DNA from: an uncultured Fodinibius sp.
Lineage (GTDB): Bacteria > Bacteroidota > Rhodothermia > Balneolales > Balneolaceae
Assembly: GCA_913056455.1 (NCBI GenBank)
Contig: CAJXMJ010000003.1
Span: forward strand, 62,001-126,000
DNA: 64,000 nucleotides
Direction: 5' to 3'
In this document: piece by piece, positions 33,364-42,328 of the stretch
How the letters are laid out: each line of letters starts with the position of its first letter
How positions within the stretch are numbered: the first letter of the stretch is position 1
Notes under the pieces: model-generated
What the model saw: the letters and a program-made list of their open reading frames with translations, nothing else
Database searches by the model: none
Told to the model about the DNA's origin: nothing
Position numbers and translations under genes: made by a program

Positions 33364-35499
33364 TTAAAAAGGTGGAGTGTTGTCACCTACGGCCATCGCG
33401 AATTCGCTGGACGTTTGTTGGGATTCCCGTTCCATCATCAGCTTGGCTTCCGCCCGTTTCCCGAACGCTCGCAGCCATGAGGGCGTAAGATGTTTCCGGG
33501 GAATACGGTAACCATGCCGGTTTTCTTTCACGGTGCCTTTCACCGGATCCTCGTAGCTGTAATAATTGGTTTTGGCTTTTCCATGCAGGTCCAGGGATTC
33601 TATTTCTTCCCGAACAATGTCCTGGCTGATATACTCCCGTCCCTTGTTATAGTTGGTATAGGCATCCCAGATGCCGCTCCAGTACATCACCAGTCCATCT
33701 CTGCTGTTCCAACCGTAATAGCGTTTGGGAAGCTCCCCGTTTTCATTCATGATTTCTATGCTGGCCAGGAATTGTTGAAGCGGGGTTTGGTGGACTTCGC
33801 GCTCTGCAGAATTGGCTAAAAACTCCACCCCGTACCGGAATATCTCGGTGGACACCCGCGACTCACGAAGCAGGTCTTGCATATCCCGGAGATCCTGTTC
33901 ACTTGCAGCAGCTTTACTTTTGTCATTAAGAGATTGGCCTACGAACTCAGCAAACGCAACATCACTGGGCCGGCATACAAATAGATCAACGGTAATAAGG
34001 GACGCCATATTTTCGATTTGCCGGTCTTTAATCTGGAAACGGACCCCTTCTTGGTCACTTCGTCGCCCGAGTTCTTGTTCCACGGCTTCGGTAAGCAAGC
34101 GCTTGGTCCAGAGCAGTTCGCTTTTAAACAACTCCCGGTTAAAATTATTATAAGTGTATAGCAGCGACAGGAAGAGACGTTGCATCTCTTTTTTATGATT
34201 ATCAAACCACCACAGGTTTTGTACATCTCCTCGTTTTTCTTTGGCGTATTCAATCATAATGCATCGCGACCGGAAGTGATCTTCAGTCGGTTTGTAATTG
34301 GAGATGAACATCAGCTGCGATCGGACGGGACTCCAGGCGTTTTTGGTCCGGTCATGGGAGGCGCTTACCCCACGTTGTCGCAATTCGTACCACATGTTAA
34401 ATACTTGTGGCGTGATCTTCCCTTTTCCGGGGACAAACTCGTCCATAATCACCGGAATCTTGCTGTGGTTAGCCAGTTTGTTTTCAGCTGATTTTAGGGT
34501 GGGATTGGAATCTACGTCCGTAAACGATTGGCCAAAGAAATTCAGCATGATCTGCGAGAGCTGGCCTTTTCCTGTCGAAGGTTCTCCAAACAGGTACAGA
34601 AAGACCACATGTTTAAATACGCCGTAGATTTCGTCAAAAAACAGGAACGAGAGCATATAGGAGAAGATGAGATATCCTTCCGGTTTCTTGTCGGGCTGTT
34701 GGCCGGAAATGAGTTCCCCAAATTTGTCGCGAACGGTATCAATAAAATAGTGGAGCTCTTTCTCGACATAGAGATGGTGTTCCTCCTCACTGTAAAATCC
34801 ATCTGTGGGCGAAGGTAAGTCAAACAGAGGCGCGGGTTCAATTCTTCCGGGTTTCACGTAGAAGGTAGTGTCGGCAGCTACCATGGGGAACAGCCCGGAA
34901 TCCGGATTGGGGGCGATGATATACTGGGGCTCGCGCAAGTGATCATTGGGAATATTAATTAAGGCATTCCGGGTTAAATAAAATTTGTAGCCGTGATGCT
35001 CGATGAATCCGTAGTAATTAAATTCATATACCGTCTGCGGCTGCCACCGGTTACACAGGAAGCTCATAAAAAAGAGGATTTCATCATCGGACTTAAACCG
35101 AGCAGACTGGTAGGAATGCTTAAAGATCTGAATCTGGAATGCTTTCTTAGACAGCAGGTCCTCCGGCTCCAAGACAAAGAGCTCGCTTTGGGTCAGGGTT
35201 CGGGTTTCCGGCATCAGCCAACTCACCTGGCATTCATAGAGCGTGGAATCCCATTTTAATGTTTCGGGATTATAGCGGATGATCTTAGAGTGTATTTCAA
35301 TGTCGAAGGTGCCGATCCGGCGACTGGTGCCATCGGTTTCGTTGCGATACCATCCAAAATCCAGGGCATCGGAGCTGTCGACGTATTCAAATGGTTCTTT
35401 TTGAGAATCGGATAGGGCAGAGGGTTCAAGCTGGGTTGGTTGTTGCCGGTTGCTTGGGGACAATAGCGTTTGGGATTCTTCCCGGGTGATGCTGTTCAT
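33364..35499 (-). CDS. Phage-type replicative ATPase (AAA+/SF3-like helicase)
   Basis: The 711-aa protein has Walker A G-E-P-S-T-G-K-G (about 288-295) and Walker B I-P-V-I-M-D-E-F (about 332-339), followed by R-S-Q-L-M-F-I-S-N-Y-K-P (sensor 1-like) and R-S-R-C-I-M-I-E (about 395), the order seen in superfamily 3/DUF927-type helicases of phages and plasmids. The N-terminal 270 residues are beta-rich and could be a primase or regulatory domain, but no primase motif is clear. The start overlaps the preceding 93-aa gene by 74 bases. Probable element replication initiator or helicase. Confidence 0.75.
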   Translation of the reverse strand: MNSITREESQTLLSPSNRQQPTQLEPSALSDSQKEPFEYVDSSDALDFGWYRNETDGTSRRIGTFDIEIHSKIIRYNPETLKWDSTLYECQVSWLMPETRTLTQSELFVLEPEDLLSKKAFQIQIFKHSYQSARFKSDDEILFFMSFLCNRWQPQTVYEFNYYGFIEHHGYKFYLTRNALINIPNDHLREPQYIIAPNPDSGLFPMVAADTTFYVKPGRIEPAPLFDLPSPTDGFYSEEEHHLYVEKELHYFIDTVRDKFGELISGQQPDKKPEGYLIFSYMLSFLFFDEIYGVFKHVVFLYLFGEPSTGKGQLSQIMLNFFGQSFTDVDSNPTLKSAENKLANHSKIPVIMDEFVPGKGKITPQVFNMWYELRQRGVSASHDRTKNAWSPVRSQLMFISNYKPTEDHFRSRCIMIEYAKEKRGDVQNLWWFDNHKKEMQRLFLSLLYTYNNFNRELFKSELLWTKRLLTEAVEQELGRRSDQEGVRFQIKDRQIENMASLITVDLFVCRPSDVAFAEFVGQSLNDKSKAAASEQDLRDMQDLLRESRVSTEIFRYGVEFLANSAEREVHQTPLQQFLASIEIMNENGELPKRYYGWNSRDGLVMYWSGIWDAYTNYNKGREYISQDIVREEIESLDLHGKAKTNYYSYEDPVKGTVKENRHGYRIPRKHLTPSWLRAFGKRAEAKLMMERESQQTSSEFAMAVGDNTPPF

Positions 35500-35707
35500 G
35501 TAGTTGTCGTTGAGATATTAAAATTTTGTGTTCACTCACATGGTTGAGTTCATAGAGGTTGTCGCCATATCCGTAAATCACCCAGAGGTCGTAACCTTCC
35601 ACCAGTTGGGTTTCAATCATGCGGACGATTTCCCTGCGCGGCCTTCCTTCGGTATCAATAAATTCGATGGAATCACCAAGGGTATAGCGGGTACGTATTT
35701 TGGCCAT
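35426..35707 (-). CDS. Small beta-barrel-like hypothetical protein
   Basis: In this 93-aa protein, residues about 5-65 look like an SH3-like or small beta-barrel domain (Y-T-L-G-D-S-I-E-F, then E-I-V-R-M-I and Y-D-L-W-V-I-Y-G-Y), followed by a His/Pro-rich tail. The last 74 bases overlap the start of the replicative ATPase gene in another frame. The conserved look of the barrel favours a real gene. Function unknown; possibly a replication accessory protein. Confidence 0.6.
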   Translation of the reverse strand: MAKIRTRYTLGDSIEFIDTEGRPRREIVRMIETQLVEGYDLWVIYGYGDNLYELNHVSEHKILISQRQLHEQHHPGRIPNAIVPKQPATTNPA

Positions 35708-35722
35708 AGGTAATATGATAGA

Positions 35723-36022
35723 TTAAAGGGTTAGTCGGATTCCTTTCGCCCGACAAAGGGCGTCGATGGGAAGGTCAAACTCACTGTTTATACGTTCGCT
35801 AAGTGTGTGCTCTGAAATCCCTAATGCTTGTTCCATTTTACACAGGCGGAGGTCCGAAATGTAGTAGGGTTTCTTGAACCACTGCCGGAACGTATTCAGT
35901 TTAATGTTAGGGAAGAGGGTCTCTCGGAACTCGTTATACGTATCATATTGATCGATTATCTCACTCTTTATGATATGTAGTCGCAGTCGGTTTAAATCAT
36001 ATTTGGTTATTGTTGGATGCAC
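35723..36022 (-). CDS. Cro-like HTH protein (divergent switch partner)
   Basis: This 99-aa protein is helical throughout with an HTH-like core around residues 33-70 (L-N-T-F-R-Q-W-F then L-C-K-M-E-Q-A-L-G-I). It is transcribed away from the XRE repressor gene across a 196-base region with dyads, the usual layout of a phage genetic switch, and is the first gene of the replication operon. A Cro-like or activator role is inferred from position. Confidence 0.55.
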   Translation of the reverse strand: MHPTITKYDLNRLRLHIIKSEIIDQYDTYNEFRETLFPNIKLNTFRQWFKKPYYISDLRLCKMEQALGISEHTLSERINSEFDLPIDALCRAKGIRLTL

Positions 36023-36060
36023 TGCAAAATTATCTTTTTAATATTGTAGGTTAGCAGTAT

Positions 36061-36126
36061 TATAAGCGCGTTATAGGTAAGCACTACCGTTACCGCAGGT
36101 GCTAATTTAGTGATGTGATAGCATCA
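36061..36126. promoter_or_regulatory. Operator region between divergent regulators
   Basis: TATAAGCGCGTTATA at 36061-36075 is a dyad with 5-base arms around GCGCG. Further dyads are TGATG/CATCA (36111-36126) and GCAC/GTGC arms near 36081-36102. Located between the Cro-like and repressor-like genes, this is the likely lysogeny control region. Confidence 0.5.
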
Positions 36127-36218
36127 AAACAACTAAAAAACGTTGTGATGGTGACTTTTTTTACGAAAAATGAGAGATAGGAAATCAGCAAAAACAAGGA
36201 CATAAATAGAATAATACC

Positions 36219-36629
36219 GTGAAAGAAATTGAAGAAGATATTCTCCAGGAAAATATTCAGTATTTGTTAGATGAATATTACGATGGGAACGTATCGGAAA
36301 TGCAGCGACAAACGGGAGCGAATCGCTCGGTTATATCTGAACTGAAGAATGGGACAAAAAGTGAGGTAAATAGCTCAACCTTACGTCACTTTGCAGAAGC
36401 AGGTATTAATATCAACTGGCTATTGACGGGGGAAGGGCCTCATTTTGTGATAGGCAATGAGGAAGAGCTTAAAACTGAGCTGAAGCAAAAAAAGTTATTG
36501 GAGAATAGAATGGTCGAAATCAAAGAACTGGTATCGGATATCGATGAGCAGTTGGAGGAGCATCCGGAGCTCAAACTGGATCCGGATGTGATGTCAGCCT
36601 TGTTGGATTTATTAAAAAAGGCGATTTAG
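36219..36629 (+). CDS. Phage repressor-type XRE protein
   Basis: The 136-aa protein's N-terminal HTH (about residues 20-55: S-E-M-Q-R-Q-T-G-A-N-R-S-V-I-S-E-L) is followed by I-N-W-L-L-T-G-E-G (about 69-77), a signature of many prophage repressors in Bacteroidota. A coiled-coil C-terminal part (about 88-136) suits dimerisation. It lacks a serine-protease (LexA-like) domain, so induction is probably not by RecA-driven self-cleavage. Divergent from the Cro-like gene. Confidence 0.8.
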   Translation: MKEIEEDILQENIQYLLDEYYDGNVSEMQRQTGANRSVISELKNGTKSEVNSSTLRHFAEAGININWLLTGEGPHFVIGNEEELKTELKQKKLLENRMVEIKELVSDIDEQLEEHPELKLDPDVMSALLDLLKKAI

Positions 36630-36644
36630 GGTCATCCGAGAATA

Positions 36645-36926
36645 CTACTCGTTTTGTTTAAATAACCGTTCAATCACATTTCGTTCAAAGTATTTACGTC
36701 GAGGACTTGCCTGAAAACTTGGAATGTACTTTTTATGGCCGTGATGAAAATTACTTCGGTTTAAGATGGTGCGATGGGATATGCCATACTCTTTTTGGAT
36801 TTGTTGCGCCGTCAAATATTTTGACTTATCAGGTTTGAGCATGATAGAGTCTAAAACAAAATCTAGTTTGGCTTCCAGGGTAGCTATGGTTTGGAGAAGA
36901 GAATCTTTGGGGTCTTGTTCTGTCAT
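36645..36926 (-). CDS. Excisionase-like HTH protein
   Basis: This 93-aa protein has an N-terminal coiled helix, then a winged-helix/MerR-like HTH (K-Y-L-T-A-Q-Q-I-Q-K-E-Y-G-I-S-H-R-T at about 36-53) with a basic stretch R-R-K-Y-F at the wing. It lies 94 bases upstream-side of the integrase gene in the same direction and converges with the repressor gene, the expected place for a recombination directionality factor. Confidence 0.65.
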   Translation of the reverse strand: MTEQDPKDSLLQTIATLEAKLDFVLDSIMLKPDKSKYLTAQQIQKEYGISHRTILNRSNFHHGHKKYIPSFQASPRRKYFERNVIERLFKQNE

Positions 36927-37019
36927 GAATCACTTTTTGATGCGTTATTTTTTAGCCGCAAAAAGAAATGACTTTTCAGAATAAAATGCACTTTTTAAAT
37001 CAACATTTTTTAAAAAATT

Positions 37020-38186
37020 TTAATCTTTTGATTCGGTGATAAGTCCGTTTCTGTTTGCCGTATTGAGTAGGTCATTAGCTACCAGGTGGACATATTTGTT
37101 GGTTACTTCCAGGCTTTTGTGACCCAACATGTTTTTTACTTCGATCACATTAAATCCATTGCGCAGAAGGAAGGTGGCACAGGAGTGCCGAAGACCGTGA
37201 AAATGGATCGAATCTTTTAGGTTGGCTTCTTCGGTTGCATAGTATTTGAATCGTTTTGAAACGTTTCCCCCCATGAGTGCCTTTTCGCCATTGGGAACGG
37301 ACTTTGGACTTGGGAAGACAAGCCCCTTTTTAGGGGTTCCATTGAATTCATGCCACTGCTTTAGCTCGGTATAAAGGGTATCGAATATGGGAACGGTACG
37401 TTCGTATCCGTTTTTGGTATCCGTTACGCGTAGGAATCGATCGTTGAGATTGACGTGCTCCCATCGGAGTTGAATAATCTCTTTCCTGCGAAGGCCGGTG
37501 TAAAAGGCAAGAGTGATAAGGGGGATAAACCAATGCTGCATTTGCTCGTCGACTGAAATTGCCCCAGACTCTTGGTGTTTTTGCTGATAGGCTTCGAACT
37601 TTTCAAATATTTCGTTGAGCTGTTCTTCATCTATAATTTTATTAACGAGGTTATCTCGCGTTTTAGGTAACCCAATGTTATCGCAGGGATTGGACTCTAA
37701 TATTTCTTTTTCTACGATCCAGTTGAAAAAAGATTTGAGATGTATCAGGTAGTTTCTTTTTGAGGCGTTGGCTAAATGAGGCTTCAAGCAGAACGATTTG
37801 ATATCACTGGCATTAATCATAGTAACAGGCATACTGTAACCAACCTGTTCCATAAATTGGTTAATGATTTGTCGGTAGGTCGTTTTCGTTTTCTCAGTGA
37901 CGTTCGTTTTATCTTTTAAGAACTGTTTTTGAAGGGTATTAATAATTGGACTGGTAAGAGATGTGCCATCGAGCTCTTGCTCTTTTTCGTATTCCTGGAG
38001 ATTCCAATCATCATCGAAGGGATTTATTTTTCCAGCATCATAGAGCTTTTGATATTCCAGCTTTTTTTGTTCAGCAATCTTTTTGTATTTGGTACCCAGC
38101 GCATAGGTCTTTTTATAAGACTTGCCATTTAAGGTGGTTTTGAAAACTAATGAGTAGTTCCCTTTTCTCTTAGTTAGACTTGCCAT
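37020..38186 (-). CDS. int: Tyrosine integrase
   Basis: I start at the ATG at 38186 (388 aa, MASLTKRKGN...); a longer open frame to 38234 has no matching N-terminus. The family layout is complete: an arm-binding N-terminus (residues 1-60), a core-binding domain with a SAM-like helix bundle (about 85-185), and a catalytic domain with Arg in Y-T-G-L-R-R-K-E-I, H-G-L-R-H (about 330-334), G-H-K-S (about 354-357) and the nucleophile Tyr in N-K-Y-V-H-L near 363. It is adjacent to the 3' end of tRNA-Arg, the target of integration. Confidence 0.95.
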   Translation of the reverse strand: MASLTKRKGNYSLVFKTTLNGKSYKKTYALGTKYKKIAEQKKLEYQKLYDAGKINPFDDDWNLQEYEKEQELDGTSLTSPIINTLQKQFLKDKTNVTEKTKTTYRQIINQFMEQVGYSMPVTMINASDIKSFCLKPHLANASKRNYLIHLKSFFNWIVEKEILESNPCDNIGLPKTRDNLVNKIIDEEQLNEIFEKFEAYQQKHQESGAISVDEQMQHWFIPLITLAFYTGLRRKEIIQLRWEHVNLNDRFLRVTDTKNGYERTVPIFDTLYTELKQWHEFNGTPKKGLVFPSPKSVPNGEKALMGGNVSKRFKYYATEEANLKDSIHFHGLRHSCATFLLRNGFNVIEVKNMLGHKSLEVTNKYVHLVANDLLNTANRNGLITESKD

Positions 38187-38318
38187 AAGTATGGATTGGG
38201 TTGGTTGAAGAGTACACCAGCAATGTAGTACCAAATGTAGTACCGAGCAAGGAAAATAGGGGCTATTTGGGAAAAGCTTTCCCGAAAAGGTGGGGTGGTA
38301 GATAGGGTATATACCAAC

Positions 38319-38357
38319 AAAAAACCCCGCTCATCGTTAAATAAGAGGGGTTTTTGG
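38319..38357. terminator. Bidirectional terminator next to tRNA-Arg
   Basis: The stem AAAAACCCC/GGGGTTTTT (38320-38328 with 38347-38355) with an 18-base loop has T runs on both strands. It lies between the tRNA-Arg 3' end and the integrase gene and would end transcription of the tRNA on the minus strand. Confidence 0.7.
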
Positions 38358-38372
38358 GATAAAAAAGAAGAG

Positions 38373-38446
38373 TACGCCTGAGAGGATTCGAACCCCTAAC
38401 CTCCTGATCCGTAATCAGGTGCTCTATCCAGTTGAGCTACAGGCGC
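38373..38446 (-). tRNA. tRNA-Arg (ACG anticodon)
   Basis: The 74-base cloverleaf on the minus strand has acceptor GCGCCTG paired with CAGGCGT (first pair G-U), D-arm around GAGCTAC/GTAGCTC, and anticodon stem CCTGA/TCAGG with loop TTACGGA. The anticodon is therefore ACG. The TTCGAAT T-loop and discriminator A at 38373 are present. CCA is not encoded. Its 3' end faces the integrase gene, so the element uses this gene as attachment site. Confidence 0.95.
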
Positions 38447-38620
38447 AGTTCAATAAGAGGCCAAAGATACGCCTATATTTATTCCATTTCAACTCTTTTT
38501 ATAACAAGAATTATTTCTAAATAACCTTAACATTTTAAAACATTTTTCAACTCACACCGTAAGGCATTTCTTATTACATTTAAAATGTCACTTCTTAAAC
38601 ATCAATCAATAAACAATGTT

Positions 38621-41239
38621 ATGAAACACTCATTTCTGATGATACTGTGCATTGGTCTTGTGTTTTCAGCGTGCTCAACGACCGAGCAGGCTGTAGATAA
38701 ACAGGATGAAAAAGCACAGCAAGAAAATAAATATGAAGAGCTGACCAAAGAAGCTGAAAAGTACGAAGGCTATTTCGACCTTTACCAGAAGGATGGTGAG
38801 CTCTATTTGTCGGTTAACAAAGATCAATTGGATGAGCAATTTCTCATGAACTTTGAGCTGGCACGGGGTATTGGAGCTGCAGGGCTTTACGGTGGTAGCA
38901 TGCTTTCTGTTTTTGAGGGATTGGTCGTATCTATGGAAAAACATGAAGGAAAAGTGATGTTGGTACAGCACCCTCATCGATACACGGCCGGGGGGAATGA
39001 AACCTTGGAAAATGCCCTTAACCTCGCATACGGAAGCTCGGTTCTCGAAACGGCCAAAGTGGAAGCTTTTAATGCTGACAGTTCCCAGATGCTGATCAAT
39101 GTATACGATTGGTTTGTGGGGGACTTGTCGGGCATTTCACAACGCCTGAAATATGCTGTTGGGGAAAATGGTCGTCCGGGCCGGGTGACATTTGATAAAA
39201 GTCGTTCCCACCTTGAAAAGGTGCAGGCCTTTCCGGAGAATGTAAATATTCAAGCCAAACTTACCTTTAATAATGCTGAGGATAACGCTCCTCGAACGGT
39301 AGCCGATGGTCGTTACATTCCCCTATCGTTGTTTTATACGATGGTGAAGCTTCCTGAAGATCCAATGGAACCGCGTATAGCTGATGATCGCGCGGGTTAT
39401 TTCATGACCGTCCACAAGGATTTTTCGGATGAATCCGATGATTTTTTCAAACGCTACGTTAACCGTTGGCGATTGGAATGTGAAGGGGAGGTGGATAAAG
39501 GAGAATTGTGCACACCCAAAAAGCCGATCACATATTATATTGATCATACCGTGCCCGAAAAATATCGTGAGGCCATGATGAATGGCGTTGAGGCATGGTC
39601 TGATGCTTTTGAAGATGCAGGCTTTAAAAATGCGGTACGGGCTAAAATGTTGCCCGATAGCGTAATGGCCGAAGATATTCGCTATCCGACTCTTCGTTGG
39701 AGTACCTCCGATCAGCCTTACTATGGAGCCATAGGCCCCTCGGTGGTAGACCCTCGTACCGGGGAAATCATGGATGCTGATATCCTTTTTGAAGCAAGCA
39801 TGCTACTTGGTGACAAGAACACTTACCGAAATTTAGTTGAGCCACGATCTGCCATTGATGAGGTCTTTAATGTAAGTGAGAAGGAGCTGGCACTGATGAG
39901 TAAAGGAGTAAAGACAAAATCCTTTTACAGTGAAATGAATGCTCAGTTTGATTTAATTCACAGCTTCTTATTGGCTAATGGAGAGATTAAAGTAGGAGAT
40001 CCCGTGCCGAAAGAATTTGTTGATCAGGCTTTGAAATGGGTTGCGATGCACGAGGTGGGGCATACGTTGGGACTGCGACACAACTTCCGGTCTTCTATCG
40101 ATACACCGCTCGATAAACTCTATGATGAAGAGTGGGGTGAAGAAAAAGGAGTGTTCAGTTCGGCTATGGAATATCCTTCTATTAATTTACATCCCGAAGA
40201 TAAATCCGAAGATGCCTATTATTATAATCCGGGAGTGGGTTCATACGATCGATGGGTGATTTCGTACGGATATACCCCTGATGATGAAAGGGCAAAAGAA
40301 ATTGCACGTCAGGCTGCACAGCCGGGACATGCGTATGGCACTGATGAAGATGCTCGCGGAGCCGGGGCTGTAGATCCTCATGTAAACGTGTTTGATTTAG
40401 GTGCTGATCCGCTGGCTTGGGGAAAAGAGCGGGCCCAATTATTACAGGGACTTATTCCCAAGATTAGTGACATAAAATTGGAGGACAATGCGCCATACTA
40501 CGAGGCAACGGATCTGTTTCAAAGTTATCTCTATCAGTATGCTCGTGTATTGACGCCGGCTGTAAAATATATCGGCGGACAGCATCAGTATCGTGATCAT
40601 GTTGGTGATCCCGATGGACGTATGCCGTTTGAGCCAGTCGAATATGAAGAACAAAGGGAAGCACTCGATATGATTGTGAACTATGCTTTTGCTGCGGATG
40701 CGATGAGGTTGCCACAGGATATCTTCCAGAAAATGGGTGCCAACCGCTGGAGTCACTGGGGCAATAGTACTACCTACGGCGGACGCGTAGATTACCCGCT
40801 TCATGGAACCATGCTCGGTATTCAAAGTTCACTTTTGGAGGAGCTGTTAGATCCGGTTCGGTTGTCGCGTATCCGGGATACAGAGGTTAAATTCGGCACG
40901 GAAAAGACAGTGACTATTCCGGAGTTGATGAGTGCACTGACAGAGTCAATCTGGTCAGAGGTTCTTACATCACCCGGCCAGAATATTGAAACCAATCGAC
41001 GAGACTTACAGCGTAATCATCTGAATCGAATGGTGAAACTGGTAACTGATGCTCCGGATGAGATGCCTGCCGATGCTCGGTCTATAGCAAGACAGCAGCT
41101 TCAAATGTTGCAAAATCAGTTAGACGCTCGTCTTGCTCCGCCGACGTTTGATTTTAATGATTATACGCAGGCTCATTTAGAAGAATCTGTTTCAAGAATT
41201 GAAGCAGCTTTAGAAGCGAGCTATGATATCGAGAGTTAG
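38621..41239 (+). CDS. Zinc-dependent metalloprotease lipoprotein
   Basis: I start at the ATG at 38621 (872 aa), since the 12 codons before it precede a classic lipoprotein signal (M-K-H-S-F-L-M-I-L-C-I-G-L-V-F-S-A-C). The zinc motif H-E-V-G-H-T-L-G-L-R-H (about residue 486) matches HExxHxxGxxH. The protein fits the DUF5117/DUF4953-type metzincin proteases of Bacteroidota, with a long beta-rich N-terminal domain and a helical C-terminus. Periplasmic or cell-surface lipoprotein; substrate unknown. It ends at the terminator 41264-41298. Confidence 0.85.
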   Translation: MKHSFLMILCIGLVFSACSTTEQAVDKQDEKAQQENKYEELTKEAEKYEGYFDLYQKDGELYLSVNKDQLDEQFLMNFELARGIGAAGLYGGSMLSVFEGLVVSMEKHEGKVMLVQHPHRYTAGGNETLENALNLAYGSSVLETAKVEAFNADSSQMLINVYDWFVGDLSGISQRLKYAVGENGRPGRVTFDKSRSHLEKVQAFPENVNIQAKLTFNNAEDNAPRTVADGRYIPLSLFYTMVKLPEDPMEPRIADDRAGYFMTVHKDFSDESDDFFKRYVNRWRLECEGEVDKGELCTPKKPITYYIDHTVPEKYREAMMNGVEAWSDAFEDAGFKNAVRAKMLPDSVMAEDIRYPTLRWSTSDQPYYGAIGPSVVDPRTGEIMDADILFEASMLLGDKNTYRNLVEPRSAIDEVFNVSEKELALMSKGVKTKSFYSEMNAQFDLIHSFLLANGEIKVGDPVPKEFVDQALKWVAMHEVGHTLGLRHNFRSSIDTPLDKLYDEEWGEEKGVFSSAMEYPSINLHPEDKSEDAYYYNPGVGSYDRWVISYGYTPDDERAKEIARQAAQPGHAYGTDEDARGAGAVDPHVNVFDLGADPLAWGKERAQLLQGLIPKISDIKLEDNAPYYEATDLFQSYLYQYARVLTPAVKYIGGQHQYRDHVGDPDGRMPFEPVEYEEQREALDMIVNYAFAADAMRLPQDIFQKMGANRWSHWGNSTTYGGRVDYPLHGTMLGIQSSLLEELLDPVRLSRIRDTEVKFGTEKTVTIPELMSALTESIWSEVLTSPGQNIETNRRDLQRNHLNRMVKLVTDAPDEMPADARSIARQQLQMLQNQLDARLAPPTFDFNDYTQAHLEESVSRIEAALEASYDIES

Positions 41240-41263
41240 TTTTTACTTAGCTCGTAAAAAAAT

Positions 41264-41298
41264 AAAAGGGAGTCCACTTCAAATTGGGCTCCCTTTTT
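41264..41298. terminator. Bidirectional terminator
   Basis: The hairpin GGGAGTCC/GGGCTCCC (41268-41275 with 41286-41293; one mismatch) has A run on the left and T run on the right. It serves both the metalloprotease gene and the converging rluD. Confidence 0.75.
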
Positions 41299-41311
41299 TA
41301 ATTTAAACTAA

Positions 41312-42328
41312 TCAGTAGATATGCTTCGGTTTGCAATTCTGTCGAAGCATCCCCAGAACCTGCTGGAAATCGCCCGGCAGATCAGAATCAAATTCAACCA
41401 TCTCTCCGGTTGTGGGATGTTCAAAACCCAGTGTTTTGGCATGTAGGCACTGTCGCTGCAGCGAGGCAAATAAATTTTGAAACATTTGCTTTCGGCTTCC
41501 GGTGTTAGGACCATATCGAACCGAATCTCCGCCGTATTGTCGATCTCCGAAAACCCAAAGGTTATTATCGGCAAGGTGCACCCGAATTTGGTGTGTGCGT
41601 CCGGTTTCCAGTTTTAGTTCGAGAAGGGTTAAGTGATCAAAGTATTCGACTACTTTGTAATGTGTTGTGGCATGTTTACCTTCCTCATCTGGTACAACCG
41701 CCATCCGTTTTCTATTATGTGGATCGCGACCAATAGCCCCGGTAATTGTACCTTCCTTTTCTTCGGGAGTACCCCAGACGATAGCCCAATAGGTGCGTTC
41801 AATATCTTTTGTACGAAAATACTCACTTAGAATGCGATGGGTTTCATCATTTTTGGCAACCACAAGTAATCCGCTCGTATCTTTATCTAGTCGGTGAACA
41901 ATACCGGGTCGGACGGTATCCTCCTCAGGTTCCGAGAGATCATCGGTATACCACATTAACCCATTAACCAATGTGCCCGACCAGTTTCCTTTAGCAGGAT
42001 GGACAACCATGTTGGCACTTTTATTTACGAGCAGCAAATCATCATCTTCATAAACAATGTCAAGGGGCATTTTTTCGGGTGTAACTTCAAGAGGTTGAGG
42101 AATAGGAATGCGAACATCCAAAACATCACCGACTTCAATAGGATAGGATGCTTTTTCTTGTTTCCCGTTAACTGTTACAAGCCCTTCTTTTATGGCTTTT
42201 TGTATCTTGGTTCGGGAGGTATCTTCTATTTTTGCTGCCAGATACTTATCTAAACGAGTGTCCGAGGTTTCTTCTCCGGAAATTTCGAAATGATATTCTT
42301 GGTATTGCTCGCTGTTATTATTGGACAT
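41312..42328 (-). CDS. rluD: Ribosomal large-subunit pseudouridine synthase
   Basis: The 338-aa protein has an N-terminal S4 RNA-binding domain (about residues 20-75: R-L-D-K-Y-L-A-A-K and V-N-G-K), then the RluA/RluD catalytic domain with H-R-L-D-K-D-T-S-G-L-L (about 146-156), whose Asp is the catalytic residue. It isomerises uridines in 23S rRNA helix 69 if it is truly RluD; RluA-type relatives with an S4 domain differ in target, so the exact site is inferred. Confidence 0.9.
   Translation of the reverse strand: MSNNNSEQYQEYHFEISGEETSDTRLDKYLAAKIEDTSRTKIQKAIKEGLVTVNGKQEKASYPIEVGDVLDVRIPIPQPLEVTPEKMPLDIVYEDDDLLLVNKSANMVVHPAKGNWSGTLVNGLMWYTDDLSEPEEDTVRPGIVHRLDKDTSGLLVVAKNDETHRILSEYFRTKDIERTYWAIVWGTPEEKEGTITGAIGRDPHNRKRMAVVPDEEGKHATTHYKVVEYFDHLTLLELKLETGRTHQIRVHLADNNLWVFGDRQYGGDSVRYGPNTGSRKQMFQNLFASLQRQCLHAKTLGFEHPTTGEMVEFDSDLPGDFQQVLGMLRQNCKPKHIY

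Larger units (their letters stand above)
1..38372. mobile_element. Integrated phage-like element (left end outside window)
   Basis: The right boundary is placed at the 3' end of tRNA-Arg (discriminator base at 38373), with a tyrosine integrase gene starting 186 bases inside. From right to left the element carries integrase, excisionase-like HTH, repressor switch, replicative ATPase, repeat array, ParB-like protein, a restriction-modification island, an AbiEi/Fic gene, plus-strand cargo and a 21-kb late operon. The late operon is visibly G+C-richer than the host part and the restriction island visibly AT-richer, so the element is a composite. The left attachment site is not in the window; no copy of the tRNA 3' end was seen in bases 1-190. 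That it is a prophage rather than another integrative element is an inference from the repressor, lysis and virion-like genes. Confidence 0.8.
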
